This document shows positions 1 through 7,788 of a stretch of DNA of 32,695 nucleotides, one piece after another. Under the pieces are notes generated by a model. It had not been told where the DNA came from, did no database searches, and saw only the letters and a program-made list of their open reading frames with translations. Origin of the DNA: Nonomuraea sediminis. Its GTDB lineage: Bacteria > Actinomycetota > Actinomycetes > Streptosporangiales > Streptosporangiaceae. Where the stretch lies: assembly GCF_018531495.1 (NCBI RefSeq), contig NZ_JAHDTI010000033.1:1-32695 (forward strand). The letters are read 5' to 3'. A program made the position numbers and the translations under genes. Within the stretch, counting starts at the first letter, position 1. Every line of letters begins with the position of its first letter.

Positions 1-18
1 CCCCAGGCCGAGGCCGGC

Positions 19-465
19 ATGAACGCCGGACGGGAGTGGCTGCGCGCCGCCTGGGCGGAACGCGCGCACGTGCCGCCGGGGGCGCCCAGGGCCCGCTGGG
101 TGATCGGCTACGCCTGGCTGGTGGTGGCCTGGGCGGCCCGGCGGCTGTGGTGGCCGGCGGTGGCCGTGCCGCTGGCCGCCGGGGTGGGCTGGCTGGACCT
201 GCACGTGGAGGCCGCCGGCATCTCGCTGGTCGCGGTACTCACCGCCGCCACCGGCGCCGGGATCTGCGCCCGGCGCTGGGCGCCGCTCGCCGGCCTGATC
301 GTGGGCCTGGGGGTGGCGCTCACCCATCTGCTGCTGATCTGGAGTGGCCGCCCGGTCCCCGCCGGGCATCCCGCCTCGGCCTGGTCGGCGGCGGCTCTGG
401 TGGTGCTGGCCGTACCGTGCGTACTGGTGTCGATCGTGGCCGAGCGGATAACTCGACACATGTAG
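19..465 (+). CDS. Small hydrophobic membrane protein, unknown function
   Basis: The 148-residue product is dominated by hydrophobic stretches at about residues 28-40, 44-60, 66-84, 88-108 and 119-140, so it should be an integral membrane protein with four or five spans and a basic N-terminal segment. The ATG is chosen because GAGG lies five bases upstream (10-13); the frame is also open to the window edge, so a longer protein cannot be excluded. The stop lies three bases from the stop of the convergent PaaX-like gene. No catalytic motif or family signature is recognised and no function is proposed. Confidence 0.7.
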   Translation: MNAGREWLRAAWAERAHVPPGAPRARWVIGYAWLVVAWAARRLWWPAVAVPLAAGVGWLDLHVEAAGISLVAVLTAATGAGICARRWAPLAGLIVGLGVALTHLLLIWSGRPVPAGHPASAWSAAALVVLAVPCVLVSIVAERITRHM

Positions 466-468
466 CCG

Positions 469-1323
469 TCAGTGAGCGGCAACGACGAGGTCGCGGTAGA
501 GGCGGAAGAGGCGGATGTCCTCCTCGCCCCGGGCCAGGAGCGACAGGCACTCGGCGACCAGCGCGCGGGCCTGGGTGCCCGGCCAGGGCCGCGGGAGCAG
601 TTCCCGCGGCAGGAGCGGGTCGGGCTCCATGGCGCGGGTGAACTCGGCGGCCAGCTCGATCGCGATCGTCAGGCGCCGCGGCTCTGGCAGGTCGGCCTGG
701 TCGCGCAGGAGCTGCAGGCGGGGCCTGGCGACCTCGGCGAGCCGCTGGTAGCGCCCCGCGATCTCGGCCAGCGGCCACAGGCGTGCGGCGAGCACCGCGG
801 GCTCGGTATGACCGCCCTGTCGCAGGTCTCTGCTGGTCAGGAACGTGAGGTGCTCGGCGACGCCCAGCCGGCGGGCGTGGTCCTCGACGTAGGGCTCCCA
901 CGGGTTGGCGCTGACGTACAGGCCGCCCTGGACGGCGGCGCCGCCCAGGCGGGTGAGCTCGGCGCGCAGCGCGTCGCGCCCGGTGCGGGCGCTCTCGGGC
1001 ACGGCGAAGGCCACCAGGTGCCAGGCGCCGTCCCAGGGCGCGAGCCCCGCGTCCTGCCGGAAGGCGTGGTTGACGAACTCGACGTCCAGGCCCAGGTCGT
1101 GCTCGGTGGTGCCGCTCGCCCGCAGGATCGCCTTGCGGCCCCTGCCCTCCTGCACGAACCGCCCCTCGGCGGCCAGCCGCTTGATACACAGCCGTACCTG
1201 CTGGTCGCTCATCCCCAGCAGGTTGCCCGTGGCGTACAGCTCAGCGCCGTCCACGGTCATGTCGGGCCGCACCAGCGCCTCGACCAGCATCCGCGTGGGC
1301 ACCTGCACCTGCTCGGCACTCAT
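469..1323 (-). CDS. PaaX-like transcriptional regulator
   Basis: This 284-residue protein has the layout of the PaaX family, whose founder represses phenylacetate catabolism genes and responds to phenylacetyl-CoA. An N-terminal winged helix-turn-helix (about residues 8-70, with the segment LLGMSDQQVRLCIKRLAAEGR) is followed by the family's central region with WDGAWHLVAF and the C-terminal signature DPLLPRELLPRPWPG near residues 233-247. No phenylacetate catabolic genes are present here, so the effector and targets are unknown. It is transcribed divergently from the WYL regulator with only 65 bases between the start codons, which suggests shared or mutual control. Family assignment is good; the physiological role is inference only. 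Confidence 0.8.
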   Translation of the reverse strand: MSAEQVQVPTRMLVEALVRPDMTVDGAELYATGNLLGMSDQQVRLCIKRLAAEGRFVQEGRGRKAILRASGTTEHDLGLDVEFVNHAFRQDAGLAPWDGAWHLVAFAVPESARTGRDALRAELTRLGGAAVQGGLYVSANPWEPYVEDHARRLGVAEHLTFLTSRDLRQGGHTEPAVLAARLWPLAEIAGRYQRLAEVARPRLQLLRDQADLPEPRRLTIAIELAAEFTRAMEPDPLLPRELLPRPWPGTQARALVAECLSLLARGEEDIRLFRLYRDLVVAAH

Positions 1324-1344
1324 GTACGGCGAGCCTCCCCATCG

Positions 1345-1390
1345 ATCGTTCCCAGCACGATAGCTCAGGAAACGATATACACGTGCATAT
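1345..1390. promoter_or_regulatory. Divergent operator region with 16-bp palindrome over a start codon
   Basis: Bases 1375-1390 (ATATACACGTGCATAT) form a near-perfect palindrome centred on CACGTG with one mismatched pair; it overlaps the ATG of the WYL gene at 1389. A second inverted pair, ATCGTT at 1345-1350 and AACGAT at 1371-1376, lies in the same gap. The position between two divergent regulator genes suggests an operator for one or both. Which protein binds is not known. Confidence 0.45.
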
Positions 1391-2111
1391 GAATCGGACC
1401 GATCGCTTGTATGCCGTGGTGGAGGAGCTGCGCGCCGTCGCCCCCAGGCCGCGCAGTTCCCGCTGGCTCGCCGCCCGCTTCGAGGTCAGCCCGCGCACCA
1501 TCGAGCGTGACGTCAGCGCCCTGCAGCAGGCGGGCACCCCGATCTACGTCAAGCCCGGCCGCAGCGGCGGCTACGTCCTCGACCCCCGTCACACCCTGCC
1601 GCCGCTGAACATCACCCCGAACGAGGCGGTCGCCGTCGCGGCCGGGCTCCAGGCCCTGGCCGCCACCCCGTTCGCGGAGACGGCCCGCTCGGCCCTGCAC
1701 AAGCTGCTGGCCGTCATGCCCGAGCGCGAGATCGCCGCCACCCACGACCTGGCCGGCCGGATCGGCTTCATCAAGGCAGACGTCGCGGCCGTCCCCCGCG
1801 CCATCCAGCAGGCCCTGACCGCGCGGCGGGTGCTGCGGATCTCCTACGCCGACCGCGCGGGCGCCGCCTCGGAACGCCTGGTCGAGCCGCTCGCCTTCCT
1901 CGGTGGCAGCCACTGGTACCTGCTGGGCTGGTGCCGCCTGCGCGGGGCCGTCCGCGGATTCCGGCTCGACCGCATCGAGCGCGTCACCGTCACCGACGAG
2001 ACCGTGCCCCGGCGCGAGATCGACCTCGCCGAGTTCGACGCCCTCGGCCACGATGTGATCCCAATCACGCACATGGCGTTGTCGGGCGGCGGGCCGAAGC
2101 TCGGGGCATGA
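1389..2111 (+). CDS. Helix-turn-helix WYL-domain transcriptional regulator
   Basis: A 240-residue DeoR/YafY-type regulator. The N-terminal winged helix (residues 4-62) contains the recognition segment VSPRTIERDVSALQQAG and the wing GRSGGYVLD. The C-terminal WYL domain (about residues 135-205) carries the name-giving W-Y-L at 176-178 in HWYLLGWC, plus FRLDRIERV. Such domains bind small ligands or nucleic acid and tune DNA binding. The ATG at 1389 is preferred over the in-frame GTG two codons earlier because it matches the usual MNRTDRL start of the family. Its last codons overlap the next gene by ATGA, so the two are translationally coupled. The palindrome over its start codon suggests autoregulation. 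Confidence 0.85.
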   Translation: MNRTDRLYAVVEELRAVAPRPRSSRWLAARFEVSPRTIERDVSALQQAGTPIYVKPGRSGGYVLDPRHTLPPLNITPNEAVAVAAGLQALAATPFAETARSALHKLLAVMPEREIAATHDLAGRIGFIKADVAAVPRAIQQALTARRVLRISYADRAGAASERLVEPLAFLGGSHWYLLGWCRLRGAVRGFRLDRIERVTVTDETVPRREIDLAEFDALGHDVIPITHMALSGGGPKLGA

Positions 2112-2476
2112 AGCAGCTCTGGAACGACTGGACCAACCTCTGGAACGGCGACTACTCCCTGGCGGAGCACGTCATCGCCGACAAGCTCACCGTCCACTCC
2201 CACGCCGCCGCCCCCGTCGGCGACCCCGACTCCGTCACCGACCGGCACGGCCTGACGGAGTGGATCGGCCAGGTCCGCGGCTCGCTCGGCCCCGACCTCA
2301 CCTACCGCACCAGCGTCGGCCCGTTCCTCGACGAGGGGCACCTCTCCTGCCACTGGCTGGCCACCTTCACCGGGCAGGACGGCGCCCAGGTCACCAAGGG
2401 CGGCATCGACGTCCTGCGCCTCGAGGGCGACCGCATCGCCGAGGTCTGGACCGTCACGGGCACCCGCCTGCTCTAG
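2108..2476 (+). CDS. SnoaL/NTF2-fold small protein
   Basis: The 122-residue product looks like a SnoaL-like polyketide cyclase/NTF2-fold protein: WNGDYSLAEHVIADKLTVHSH is a typical first-helix region, and the closing strands GGIDVLRLEGDRIAEVWTVTGT match the C-terminal sheet of the fold. These proteins form a conical barrel that binds small hydrophobic ligands; many are cyclases, isomerases or uncharacterised. It starts on the ATGA that ends the WYL regulator and is therefore probably its partner or target. The fold is likely; the substrate cannot be read from the sequence. The ATG is fixed by the overlap and by the good Trp-rich N-terminus. Confidence 0.75.
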   Translation: MKQLWNDWTNLWNGDYSLAEHVIADKLTVHSHAAAPVGDPDSVTDRHGLTEWIGQVRGSLGPDLTYRTSVGPFLDEGHLSCHWLATFTGQDGAQVTKGGIDVLRLEGDRIAEVWTVTGTRLL

Positions 2477-2488
2477 CGGTCGTGCGGA

Positions 2489-2519
2489 ACCCCTGGCGCC
2501 CGGGGAGCGCGCCAGGGGT
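2489..2519. terminator. Bidirectional hairpin terminator
   Basis: ACCCCTGGCGC (2489-2499) pairs perfectly with GCGCCAGGGGT (2509-2519), an 11-bp GC-rich stem with a 9-base loop. It lies between the convergent stops of the SnoaL-like gene and the lectin gene. There is no U-tract, as is common in high-GC actinomycetes. Confidence 0.75.
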
Positions 2520-2531
2520 GGTCGTGGCGGG

Positions 2532-3308
2532 TTACCGTCCCGTCTTGGTGGACCAGAGCGGGTCGGTGCCGTCGTAGATCACGACGTTGCCGTCGTCCTG
2601 GACCTCGAGCCGGGCGCCCGGGTTCTTGCCGGTGCCCGAGTCCCACAGCGGCGTCGTGCCCAGGTAGACGACCAGGTTGCCGTCCTTCTGCATGATGGCG
2701 AACGCGCCGGTCTTGCCGCCCGTCCGCGAGCTCCACAGCGGCCTGCTCGCCCTGTAGAGCACGAGGTTGCCGTCGTCCTGCATGACCAGCTGGTAGTCGC
2801 CGTTGTGCGAGCGCACGTACTGGTTCGCCTTCAGCGGGTAGCCCGGCTTGAGCACGCTGATCGTGGAGTGCCTGCTCCACACCGCCGTCTTGCCCGAGTA
2901 GATGACCAGGTTGCCGTCGTCCTGCACGGCCAGGCGCGCGCCCGGGGCGTCACCGGTGTTGGACGCCCACAGCGCGGTCCTGCCCCGGTAGACGACCAGG
3001 TTGCCGTCGTCCTGCATGACGGCGAACGCGCCGGGGCTGTCACCGGTCTGGCTGCTCCACAGCGGCGTGGTGCCCCGGTAGAGCACGAGGTTGCCGTCGT
3101 CCTGCTGCTGCAGGACGTACTCGCCCCCTGACGAGCGCACGGAGTCACCCGCGTCGAGCCGCTGGCCCGGGTTCAACCACGTGGTACGGCCGGCGCTGCT
3201 CACGCCTGCCGTGGTCACGGTCGTCGCCGAGACCGGCACCGAGGCCGTGACCATCGTGCCGGCCAGCGCCACTGCGAGCGCGCCCACGTAGACCGGCATC
3301 TTTCTCAT
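2532..3308 (-). CDS. Secreted bulb-type (mannose-binding) lectin protein
   Basis: The 258-residue protein begins with MRKMPVYVGALAVALAG and an Ala/Val-rich segment ending near residue 28, a probable signal peptide. The mature part holds two bulb-type lectin domains. The canonical sugar-pocket motif QxDxNxVxY occurs six times (variants QDDGNLVLY, QDDGNLVVY, QDDGNLVIY, QKDGNLVVY, QDDGNVVIY), three per domain, each followed by a Trp such as LWSS. Six intact pockets suggest multivalent binding of mannose-like glycans at or outside the cell surface. There is no catalytic domain, so it may be a free lectin or an antimicrobial or adhesion factor. It is monocistronic and divergent from the reductase gene at 3454, with a 145-base gap. 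Confidence 0.88.
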   Translation of the reverse strand: MRKMPVYVGALAVALAGTMVTASVPVSATTVTTAGVSSAGRTTWLNPGQRLDAGDSVRSSGGEYVLQQQDDGNLVLYRGTTPLWSSQTGDSPGAFAVMQDDGNLVVYRGRTALWASNTGDAPGARLAVQDDGNLVIYSGKTAVWSRHSTISVLKPGYPLKANQYVRSHNGDYQLVMQDDGNLVLYRASRPLWSSRTGGKTGAFAIMQKDGNLVVYLGTTPLWDSGTGKNPGARLEVQDDGNVVIYDGTDPLWSTKTGR

Positions 3309-3453
3309 GTTGCCCCCTCAGATCGTTCTGTTGATCAGCAAGCAGGGACGGTAATCCACGGACGCCGGCGATCTTCTCATTTCCAAATCCTTCGAAGGGT
3401 TCGCATCGACCCGGATCGTAGGGTGGTTGGAGGGCTGACGAAGGGGTGGAGAG

Positions 3454-4200
3454 ATGAAGATCGCGGTAGCGGGGGCGACCGGGCTGGTCGGCCGGCTGCT
3501 CGTCGGGGTGCTGGAGGCCGAGGGGCACGAGGTGGTGGCCATCTCGCGTTCCGCGGGCGTGGACGTGATCACCGGTGAGGGATTGGCCGAGGCGCTGGCA
3601 GGGGTGGAGTCCGTGGTCGACGTGACCAACGCGGACGGGATCGACGAGGAGTCGGCCACCCGGTTCTTCACCACCGCGGCCAGGAATCTGCAGGAAGCGG
3701 GGGCCGAGGCCGGGGTGCGGCGGCTGGTGGTGCTGTCGATCATCGGGGTCGACCGGTTCTCGGCGGGATACATGGCGGCCAAGGCGGCGCAGGAGCGGAT
3801 CGCGCTGGCCGGTTCGGTGCCTGTGAGCGTGCTGCGGGCCGCGCAGTTCCACGAGTTCGCCGGGCAGTGGCTGGCGTGGGGCAGGCAGGGTGAGGTGAGC
3901 CGCGTGCCGTACACCCGCACGCAGCCGGTGGCCGCCGTGGCGGTCGCCAGAACCCTCGCCGACCTGGCCACGGGGAAGGTGGCGGGCGAGGGGCCGATCT
4001 GGGAGATCGCCGGCCCGCGAGAGGAGGAGCTGGTCGACATGGCGACCAGGCTCGCCGCCCGGCGCGGGGATCCCGAGCGTGTCGAGGGCACGGAGTCCGC
4101 GACCGAGCCGGAGGTGGTCAAGGCCGGCGCGTTCCTGGCGGGCCCCGGCGCCATCATCGCCGGGCCGACGTTCCACGACTGGCTCGAGGCCACGGGCTGA
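3454..4200 (+). CDS. NAD(P)-binding SDR/NmrA-like reductase
   Basis: The 248-residue product starts with MKIAVAGATGLVGR, the GxTGxVG dinucleotide-binding loop of atypical short-chain dehydrogenases (Gly7-Gly13). The middle contains LVVLSIIGVDRFSAGYMAAKAAQE, resembling the NmrA/NAD(P)H-binding group, in which SxxG and YxxxK-like segments occur (Tyr near residue 109, Lys near 113). Such proteins are NADPH-dependent quinone or sugar reductases or redox sensors. GGAG precedes the ATG at suitable distance. It is followed 23 bases later by thyX in the same direction but has no obvious functional link to it. The specific substrate is unknown. Confidence 0.8.
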   Translation: MKIAVAGATGLVGRLLVGVLEAEGHEVVAISRSAGVDVITGEGLAEALAGVESVVDVTNADGIDEESATRFFTTAARNLQEAGAEAGVRRLVVLSIIGVDRFSAGYMAAKAAQERIALAGSVPVSVLRAAQFHEFAGQWLAWGRQGEVSRVPYTRTQPVAAVAVARTLADLATGKVAGEGPIWEIAGPREEELVDMATRLAARRGDPERVEGTESATEPEVVKAGAFLAGPGAIIAGPTFHDWLEATG

Positions 4201-4223
4201 GTCAGTCGTACCTCTTTCCTAAG

Positions 4224-4955
4224 ATGACCGGCGTGAGCCAGAGCGACATCCAGTTCCGCAGTGACATGACCGTCGAGCTGATCAAGCACGCGGCCTCCGA
4301 CGCCGACGTGCTGTGGGCGGCCAGGGTCTCGACCAAGGGGGAGAGCTCCCTGGAGGAGATCCAGGCCGATCCCGACGGGTCCCGCGGCCTGATCAACTTC
4401 CTCATGCGGGACCGGCACGGCACGCCGTTCGAGCATTCCTCGATGACCTTCTACGTGCGCGCGCCCATCTTCGTGTTCAGGGAGTTCATGCGGCACCGCA
4501 CGTTCAGCTACAACGAGGAGAGCGGCCGCTACCGCAAGCTGGACCCGGTGTTCTACGTGCCGGCGCCCGACCGCAAGCTGGTCCAGATCGGCAAGCCGGG
4601 CAAGTACGAGTTCGTCGACGGCTCCGCCGAGCAGCACAAGCTCGTCACCGACATCACCAAGGACAGCTACCGCCGCTCCTACGAGGCCTACCTGGAGATG
4701 CTCGAGGCGGGCATCGCCCGGGAGGTGGCGCGCACGGTACTCCCCGTCGGCCTGTACTCCTCGATGTACGCCACCTGCAACGCCCGCGCCCTGATGAACT
4801 TCCTGTCGCTGCGCACCAAGCACGAGGACTCGGCCTTCCCCTCGTTCCCGCAGCGCGAGATCGAGATGGTCGCCGAGCGGATGGAGGCGATCTGGGCCGA
4901 GCTCATGCCCCTCACCCACGCGGCCTTCCAGGCCGGCGGCCGCGTCTGCCCCTAG
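4224..4955 (+). CDS. thyX: Flavin-dependent thymidylate synthase ThyX
   Basis: ThyX methylates dUMP to dTMP with methylenetetrahydrofolate as carbon donor and FAD/NADPH as reductant. The 243-residue length is normal for the family. The signature RHRxxSxNxxS appears as RHRTFSYNEES (residues 90-100), followed by GRYRKLDPVFYVP; the C-terminal substrate-binding part contains RTVLPVGLYSSMYATCNARALMNFLSLR split across the active site, with the conserved Arg and Asn visible. The ATG at 4224 is used; an in-frame GTG three codons later is possible. No clear Shine-Dalgarno sequence is visible in the 23-base gap after the reductase gene. Confidence 0.96.
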   Translation: MTGVSQSDIQFRSDMTVELIKHAASDADVLWAARVSTKGESSLEEIQADPDGSRGLINFLMRDRHGTPFEHSSMTFYVRAPIFVFREFMRHRTFSYNEESGRYRKLDPVFYVPAPDRKLVQIGKPGKYEFVDGSAEQHKLVTDITKDSYRRSYEAYLEMLEAGIAREVARTVLPVGLYSSMYATCNARALMNFLSLRTKHEDSAFPSFPQREIEMVAERMEAIWAELMPLTHAAFQAGGRVCP

Positions 4956-4959
4956 CCGC

Positions 4960-5064
4960 CTACCAGGCTCCGGGCACGTCCTGGAGGAGGCCGAGCAGGT
5001 TGCCGTCGGCGGTCCTGACGACGGCGAGCCTGCGTCCCGGGCACTCGTTATTAGAATGGAACAC
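4960..5064 (-). pseudogene. C-terminal fragment of a VOC/glyoxalase-fold protein
   Basis: Reading the minus strand down to a TAG at 4960-4962 gives PGRRLAVVRTADGNLLGLLQ followed by DVPGAW, which closely resembles the last two strands of vicinal-oxygen-chelate (glyoxalase/bleomycin-resistance) proteins, where a DGNxxGLxQ tail is common. Upstream of this the frame continues for about ten unrelated codons through a locally AT-rich stretch to a GTG at 5062-5064, with no room for the rest of a VOC domain. This is most simply a deletion remnant. A real 34-residue gene is less likely. Confidence 0.5.
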
Positions 5065-5072
5065 TTTGTTCC
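5058..5072. promoter_or_regulatory. GGAACA-N3-TGTTCC operator-like dyad
   Basis: A perfect 6-bp inverted repeat with a 3-base centre sits in an AT-rich patch (5045-5080) that stands out from its GC-rich surroundings. TAGAAT at 5052-5057 just before it resembles an actinomycete -10 box on the plus strand. It looks like a promoter-operator left behind next to the VOC fragment; no regulator gene or plus-strand gene follows. Confidence 0.35.
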
Positions 5073-5084
5073 GCAAAGTCAGGA

Positions 5085-5360
5085 TTACCACTCCTCGAAC
5101 GGGAGCGCGATGCGCGCCAGCGCGTCGAACAGGACCATCCCGTCGTCGAGGCGCACCACTCTGATCTGCAGCGCCTGCCCGCCGGCCAAGCCTTCCACCG
5201 CCGCGTAGGCGAACTCGGCGAAGTGGTAATGATCGACCGCGGTGTAGTCAGGCGGCGGAAGGGTGATCTGTACCTCGTACCGGTCCGGCGGCCACCGCCA
5301 TGGCTCCAATTGATCACTTCCATCTCTCAGGGAGGGTCCCCGAGTGAACTCCCCCACCAT
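5085..5360 (-). CDS. Small protein of unknown function
   Basis: A 91-residue reading frame with a plausible soluble protein composition: a Pro/Trp-rich start (LEPWRWPPDRYEVQITLPPPDY) followed by alternating strands and a helix (HYHFAEFAYAAVEGLAGG, then ALQIRVVRLDDGMVLFDALARI). The pattern beta-strand, helix, two strands is compact and argues for a real gene rather than chance coding. No Shine-Dalgarno sequence precedes the ATG, and a competing minus-strand frame (5051-5323) overlaps but has biased composition. No family is recognised. The downstream neighbour on the same strand is the VOC fragment. Confidence 0.5.
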   Translation of the reverse strand: MVGEFTRGPSLRDGSDQLEPWRWPPDRYEVQITLPPPDYTAVDHYHFAEFAYAAVEGLAGGQALQIRVVRLDDGMVLFDALARIALPFEEW

Positions 5361-5467
5361 CGGTCACGCGGCCGGAATCCGGCCAACTGTGACCACGTCG
5401 ATGACCGATCGTAACTGTCCGGTAAGCGATCACTCCCATAGGTGAGCGAAGCTCGCACCACAGCGTG

Positions 5468-6073
5468 TTACCCCTGGATACAGGCCCGGTCGGCGAGACG
5501 GCGCAGAGCGATCAGGCCACACCCCAGAAACAGGAAGGAGACGGCCAGCGCCACCGCGATGAGCGAGACTCCGCCGTAGCCGTAGTGGTCCACGTTGAGA
5601 AAGGGGTAGGGGTAGCGCTTCCACGCCCCGGGCGGCAGCAGGGCGCCCCTGATGAGGGCGAAGACCAGATAGGCGACCGGATAGATCAGCCACAGCGCCG
5701 CGGCCGCCCATCCGGGGCGGGCCCTTCGGTCGAATGCCAGCCAGTCGATCACCGCCATGACCGGTGTCACGTAGTGCAGCAGGAAGTTGCCCAGGGCGAG
5801 CCCGCCGAGATGGTCGAAGGGGTTGGCCCCGCGCATCCGCAGGAAGTGCCAGACCAGCCCGGTGATCACGAGGTAGAGCGTCACCGCCCCCTTGACCGCG
5901 GCGGAGGGCGGCCGCCTGCTCACCACGCGCCGGCCGTAGTAGCCGACGAGCATCAGGTTGCTCTGCACGGTGAACAGGACGAGCGGGTGCAGCGGGTCGG
6001 CGAGCGCGATCCACGTGCAGGTGAGGCCGGCCAGCGCGACCACGATCAGCACCGAGCGGAAGACGTAGATCAC
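5468..6073 (-). CDS. Pr6Pr-family (FAR-17a/AIG1-like) integral membrane protein
   Basis: The 201-residue protein has about six hydrophobic spans and the pattern I associate with bacterial Pr6Pr membrane proteins: FTVQSNLMLVGYYG, AVTLYLVITGLVWHFLR, GNFLLHYVTPVMAVIDWL, LWLIYPVAYLVFALIRG and YPYPFLNVDHYGYGGVSL. The conserved His residues in spans three and four recall the catalytic Thr/His pair of the related eukaryotic FAR-17a/AIG1 hydrolases, but bacterial function is not established. The GTG at 6073 lies five bases after the stop of the upstream epimerase/hydrolase fusion and follows CGAGGC, so the two are probably co-transcribed. A frame open further upstream (to 6472) runs antiphase through the fusion gene and is not used. 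Confidence 0.78.
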   Translation of the reverse strand: MIYVFRSVLIVVALAGLTCTWIALADPLHPLVLFTVQSNLMLVGYYGRRVVSRRPPSAAVKGAVTLYLVITGLVWHFLRMRGANPFDHLGGLALGNFLLHYVTPVMAVIDWLAFDRRARPGWAAAALWLIYPVAYLVFALIRGALLPPGAWKRYPYPFLNVDHYGYGGVSLIAVALAVSFLFLGCGLIALRRLADRACIQG

Positions 6074-6078
6074 GAGGC

Positions 6079-7776
6079 TCAGCCTCGCACGGCGTGCCTC
6101 CCCCCGGCCGGGCGTTCGGAAGAGCCGAAGGAGCGGATGGCCTGGGCGAGCTCCGCCGGATGCGTCAGCTGGAGGTGGTGGCCGGCGTCGGGGATGACCG
6201 TCACGGTGGCCTGCGGCAGCGTGCGGACCGCCGAGGTGAGCGGGTCCCGGGCTCCCACGATGATGTGCACGGGGCCAGGGTGGCGTGACAGCTTGGCCAG
6301 GAGGCTGCCGCGCCGGCGCTCGCTGCGGGTGGCGGCCAGCAGGCGGGCGACGTTGGCGGCGACCTTCCCGCGGCGCAGGTCGTCGACGCTCGATCGGAGA
6401 GCATGGGCGTGCGCTGCGTCCCCGGTGAGCCGGCGCGCCAGCGCCTCGGGGCGGACAAGGCGCAGCAGCCACCGTGCGAAGGGCACGGCTCCGCCTCGCG
6501 GCTGCAGGAAGAACGGCGACACGAGCGTGAGCGCCTGGTCGGTCGCGGCCTCCACGGCGGCGGCCGCGCCGATGGAGTGACCCACCAGGTGCCGGGCGCC
6601 GAGCGCGGCCACCCAGGTGGGCCAGTCCTCGGGACCTCCCGCGCTCATCCCCAGCCCGGGAAGGTCCGCGGCGCGCGCCTGGCCCAGCGCCTCGACGACG
6701 GGCGCCCAGGTGTCGGCGTTCACCGGCAGCCCGGGCAGCACCACGGTGGGCGCGTCGGGCGAGCCGAGCTCGAAGGTCCGGACCCCGGCCACGGTGGTGA
6801 ACCGCCGCTCGCCTTCCGGGGCGTCACCGAACCGGTGCGCCGCCAGGTGATCCGCCCACCGGAGCGTCGCCGCGGTGAAGTCCGGCATCGCCAGCCCGTG
6901 GCGCGCGGCGAAGGCGTCCGCCGTCGCCGTGGGATACCGGTCCGTGGACAGGAAGGAGAAGGTCTCCGGCTCCGCCTTCGTGACCCACCGGGGCAGCCGC
7001 CTGACGACGGGCACGGGGACCCGCAGCCGCGGCACCTTCACCTGGTAGTGCCTCCCGACCAGCGCGAGCAGATCCGGCAGCGCGGGCGTGGAGTCGTCGA
7101 GCAGCCAGTACGAGGCCCGCTCGCCGGCCTCGTCCAGCGGAAGCAGGGTCATGAACCGCGCGAGGTAGTCGACGGACACCACGGGGACGAACGTCTTCGC
7201 GCCCCCCGGCAGGGCCGCCATCGTGCCCCGCCAGATCTCCTTCACGCTGGCGGCCAGCCCCAGCTGCTGGTCGGAGTCGTCGCCGATCACGGTGGCCGGG
7301 TTGACGACGGTCCACGGGATGTCGAACCCCCGCAGCACCGCGTCCCCTTCCACCTTGGACGCCTCGTAAGGCCCCAGCCCCCGGTCGGCCCCGGGTTCCT
7401 TGCCTCCCACCCGGTACCCGGAGACGTGCACCAGCCGCCGCAGCCGGGGCAGCCGACCGGCGAACGCGGCGATGGCGCGCACGCTGTCGACGTTGGCCCG
7501 CCGGGCCTCCTCCATCGACATCCCGAACCGGTAGGCGCCCGCGCAGTTGTAGATCTCGGTGACGTCGTCCACGTCCCCCTCGATCAAGTACGGCGCGCCG
7601 AAGTCGACCCGGAGATCGGCCGGAGCCGGGTCCCCGAGCCACCGGGCGAGCCGCCGGTAGGACTCGGGGCTCCGGCTGGCCGCGCTCACCCGCACACCGG
7701 CCTGCCTGAGCGCGAGGACCAGGTGCCTGCCGATCAGTCCGCCGGCCCCGAAGACCAGCGCGTGTCTGCTCATCAT
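6079..7776 (-). CDS. Epimerase-like SDR fused to alpha/beta hydrolase
   Basis: The 565-residue protein joins two enzymes. Residues 5-310 are an extended short-chain dehydrogenase: GAGGLIG at 10-16 binds NAD(P), and YEASK at 137-141 gives the YxxxK pair, with NPATVIG at 159-165. Residues about 325-555 are an alpha/beta hydrolase: nucleophile elbow GHSIG with Ser401, acid candidate in GARDPLT and base in AGHHLQLTHP. SDR/hydrolase pairs act on lipid, terpenoid or sterol substrates, but the chemistry cannot be fixed here. No Shine-Dalgarno sequence precedes the ATG at 7776; a TATTAT -10-like box ends nine bases upstream, so the message may be nearly leaderless. The palindrome at 7789-7800 overlaps that box and suggests TetR-type repression. 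The Pr6Pr membrane gene follows in the same operon. Confidence 0.82.
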   Translation of the reverse strand: MMSRHALVFGAGGLIGRHLVLALRQAGVRVSAASRSPESYRRLARWLGDPAPADLRVDFGAPYLIEGDVDDVTEIYNCAGAYRFGMSMEEARRANVDSVRAIAAFAGRLPRLRRLVHVSGYRVGGKEPGADRGLGPYEASKVEGDAVLRGFDIPWTVVNPATVIGDDSDQQLGLAASVKEIWRGTMAALPGGAKTFVPVVSVDYLARFMTLLPLDEAGERASYWLLDDSTPALPDLLALVGRHYQVKVPRLRVPVPVVRRLPRWVTKAEPETFSFLSTDRYPTATADAFAARHGLAMPDFTAATLRWADHLAAHRFGDAPEGERRFTTVAGVRTFELGSPDAPTVVLPGLPVNADTWAPVVEALGQARAADLPGLGMSAGGPEDWPTWVAALGARHLVGHSIGAAAAVEAATDQALTLVSPFFLQPRGGAVPFARWLLRLVRPEALARRLTGDAAHAHALRSSVDDLRRGKVAANVARLLAATRSERRRGSLLAKLSRHPGPVHIIVGARDPLTSAVRTLPQATVTVIPDAGHHLQLTHPAELAQAIRSFGSSERPAGGRHAVRG

Positions 7777-7788
7777 GAGGCGAAATAA

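Noticed and set aside
2580..3130. Repeated TTGCCGTCGTCCTG blocks that look like a DNA repeat array
   Set aside because: They are the coding sequence of the six lectin sugar-binding motifs; spacing follows the protein repeats, so this is not a CRISPR or an independent repeat.
5468..6472. Long 334-codon version of the Pr6Pr membrane protein
   Set aside because: The first part is antiphase coding inside the epimerase/hydrolase fusion and is Pro/Arg/Ala-rich; membrane homology starts only at the GTG at 6073.
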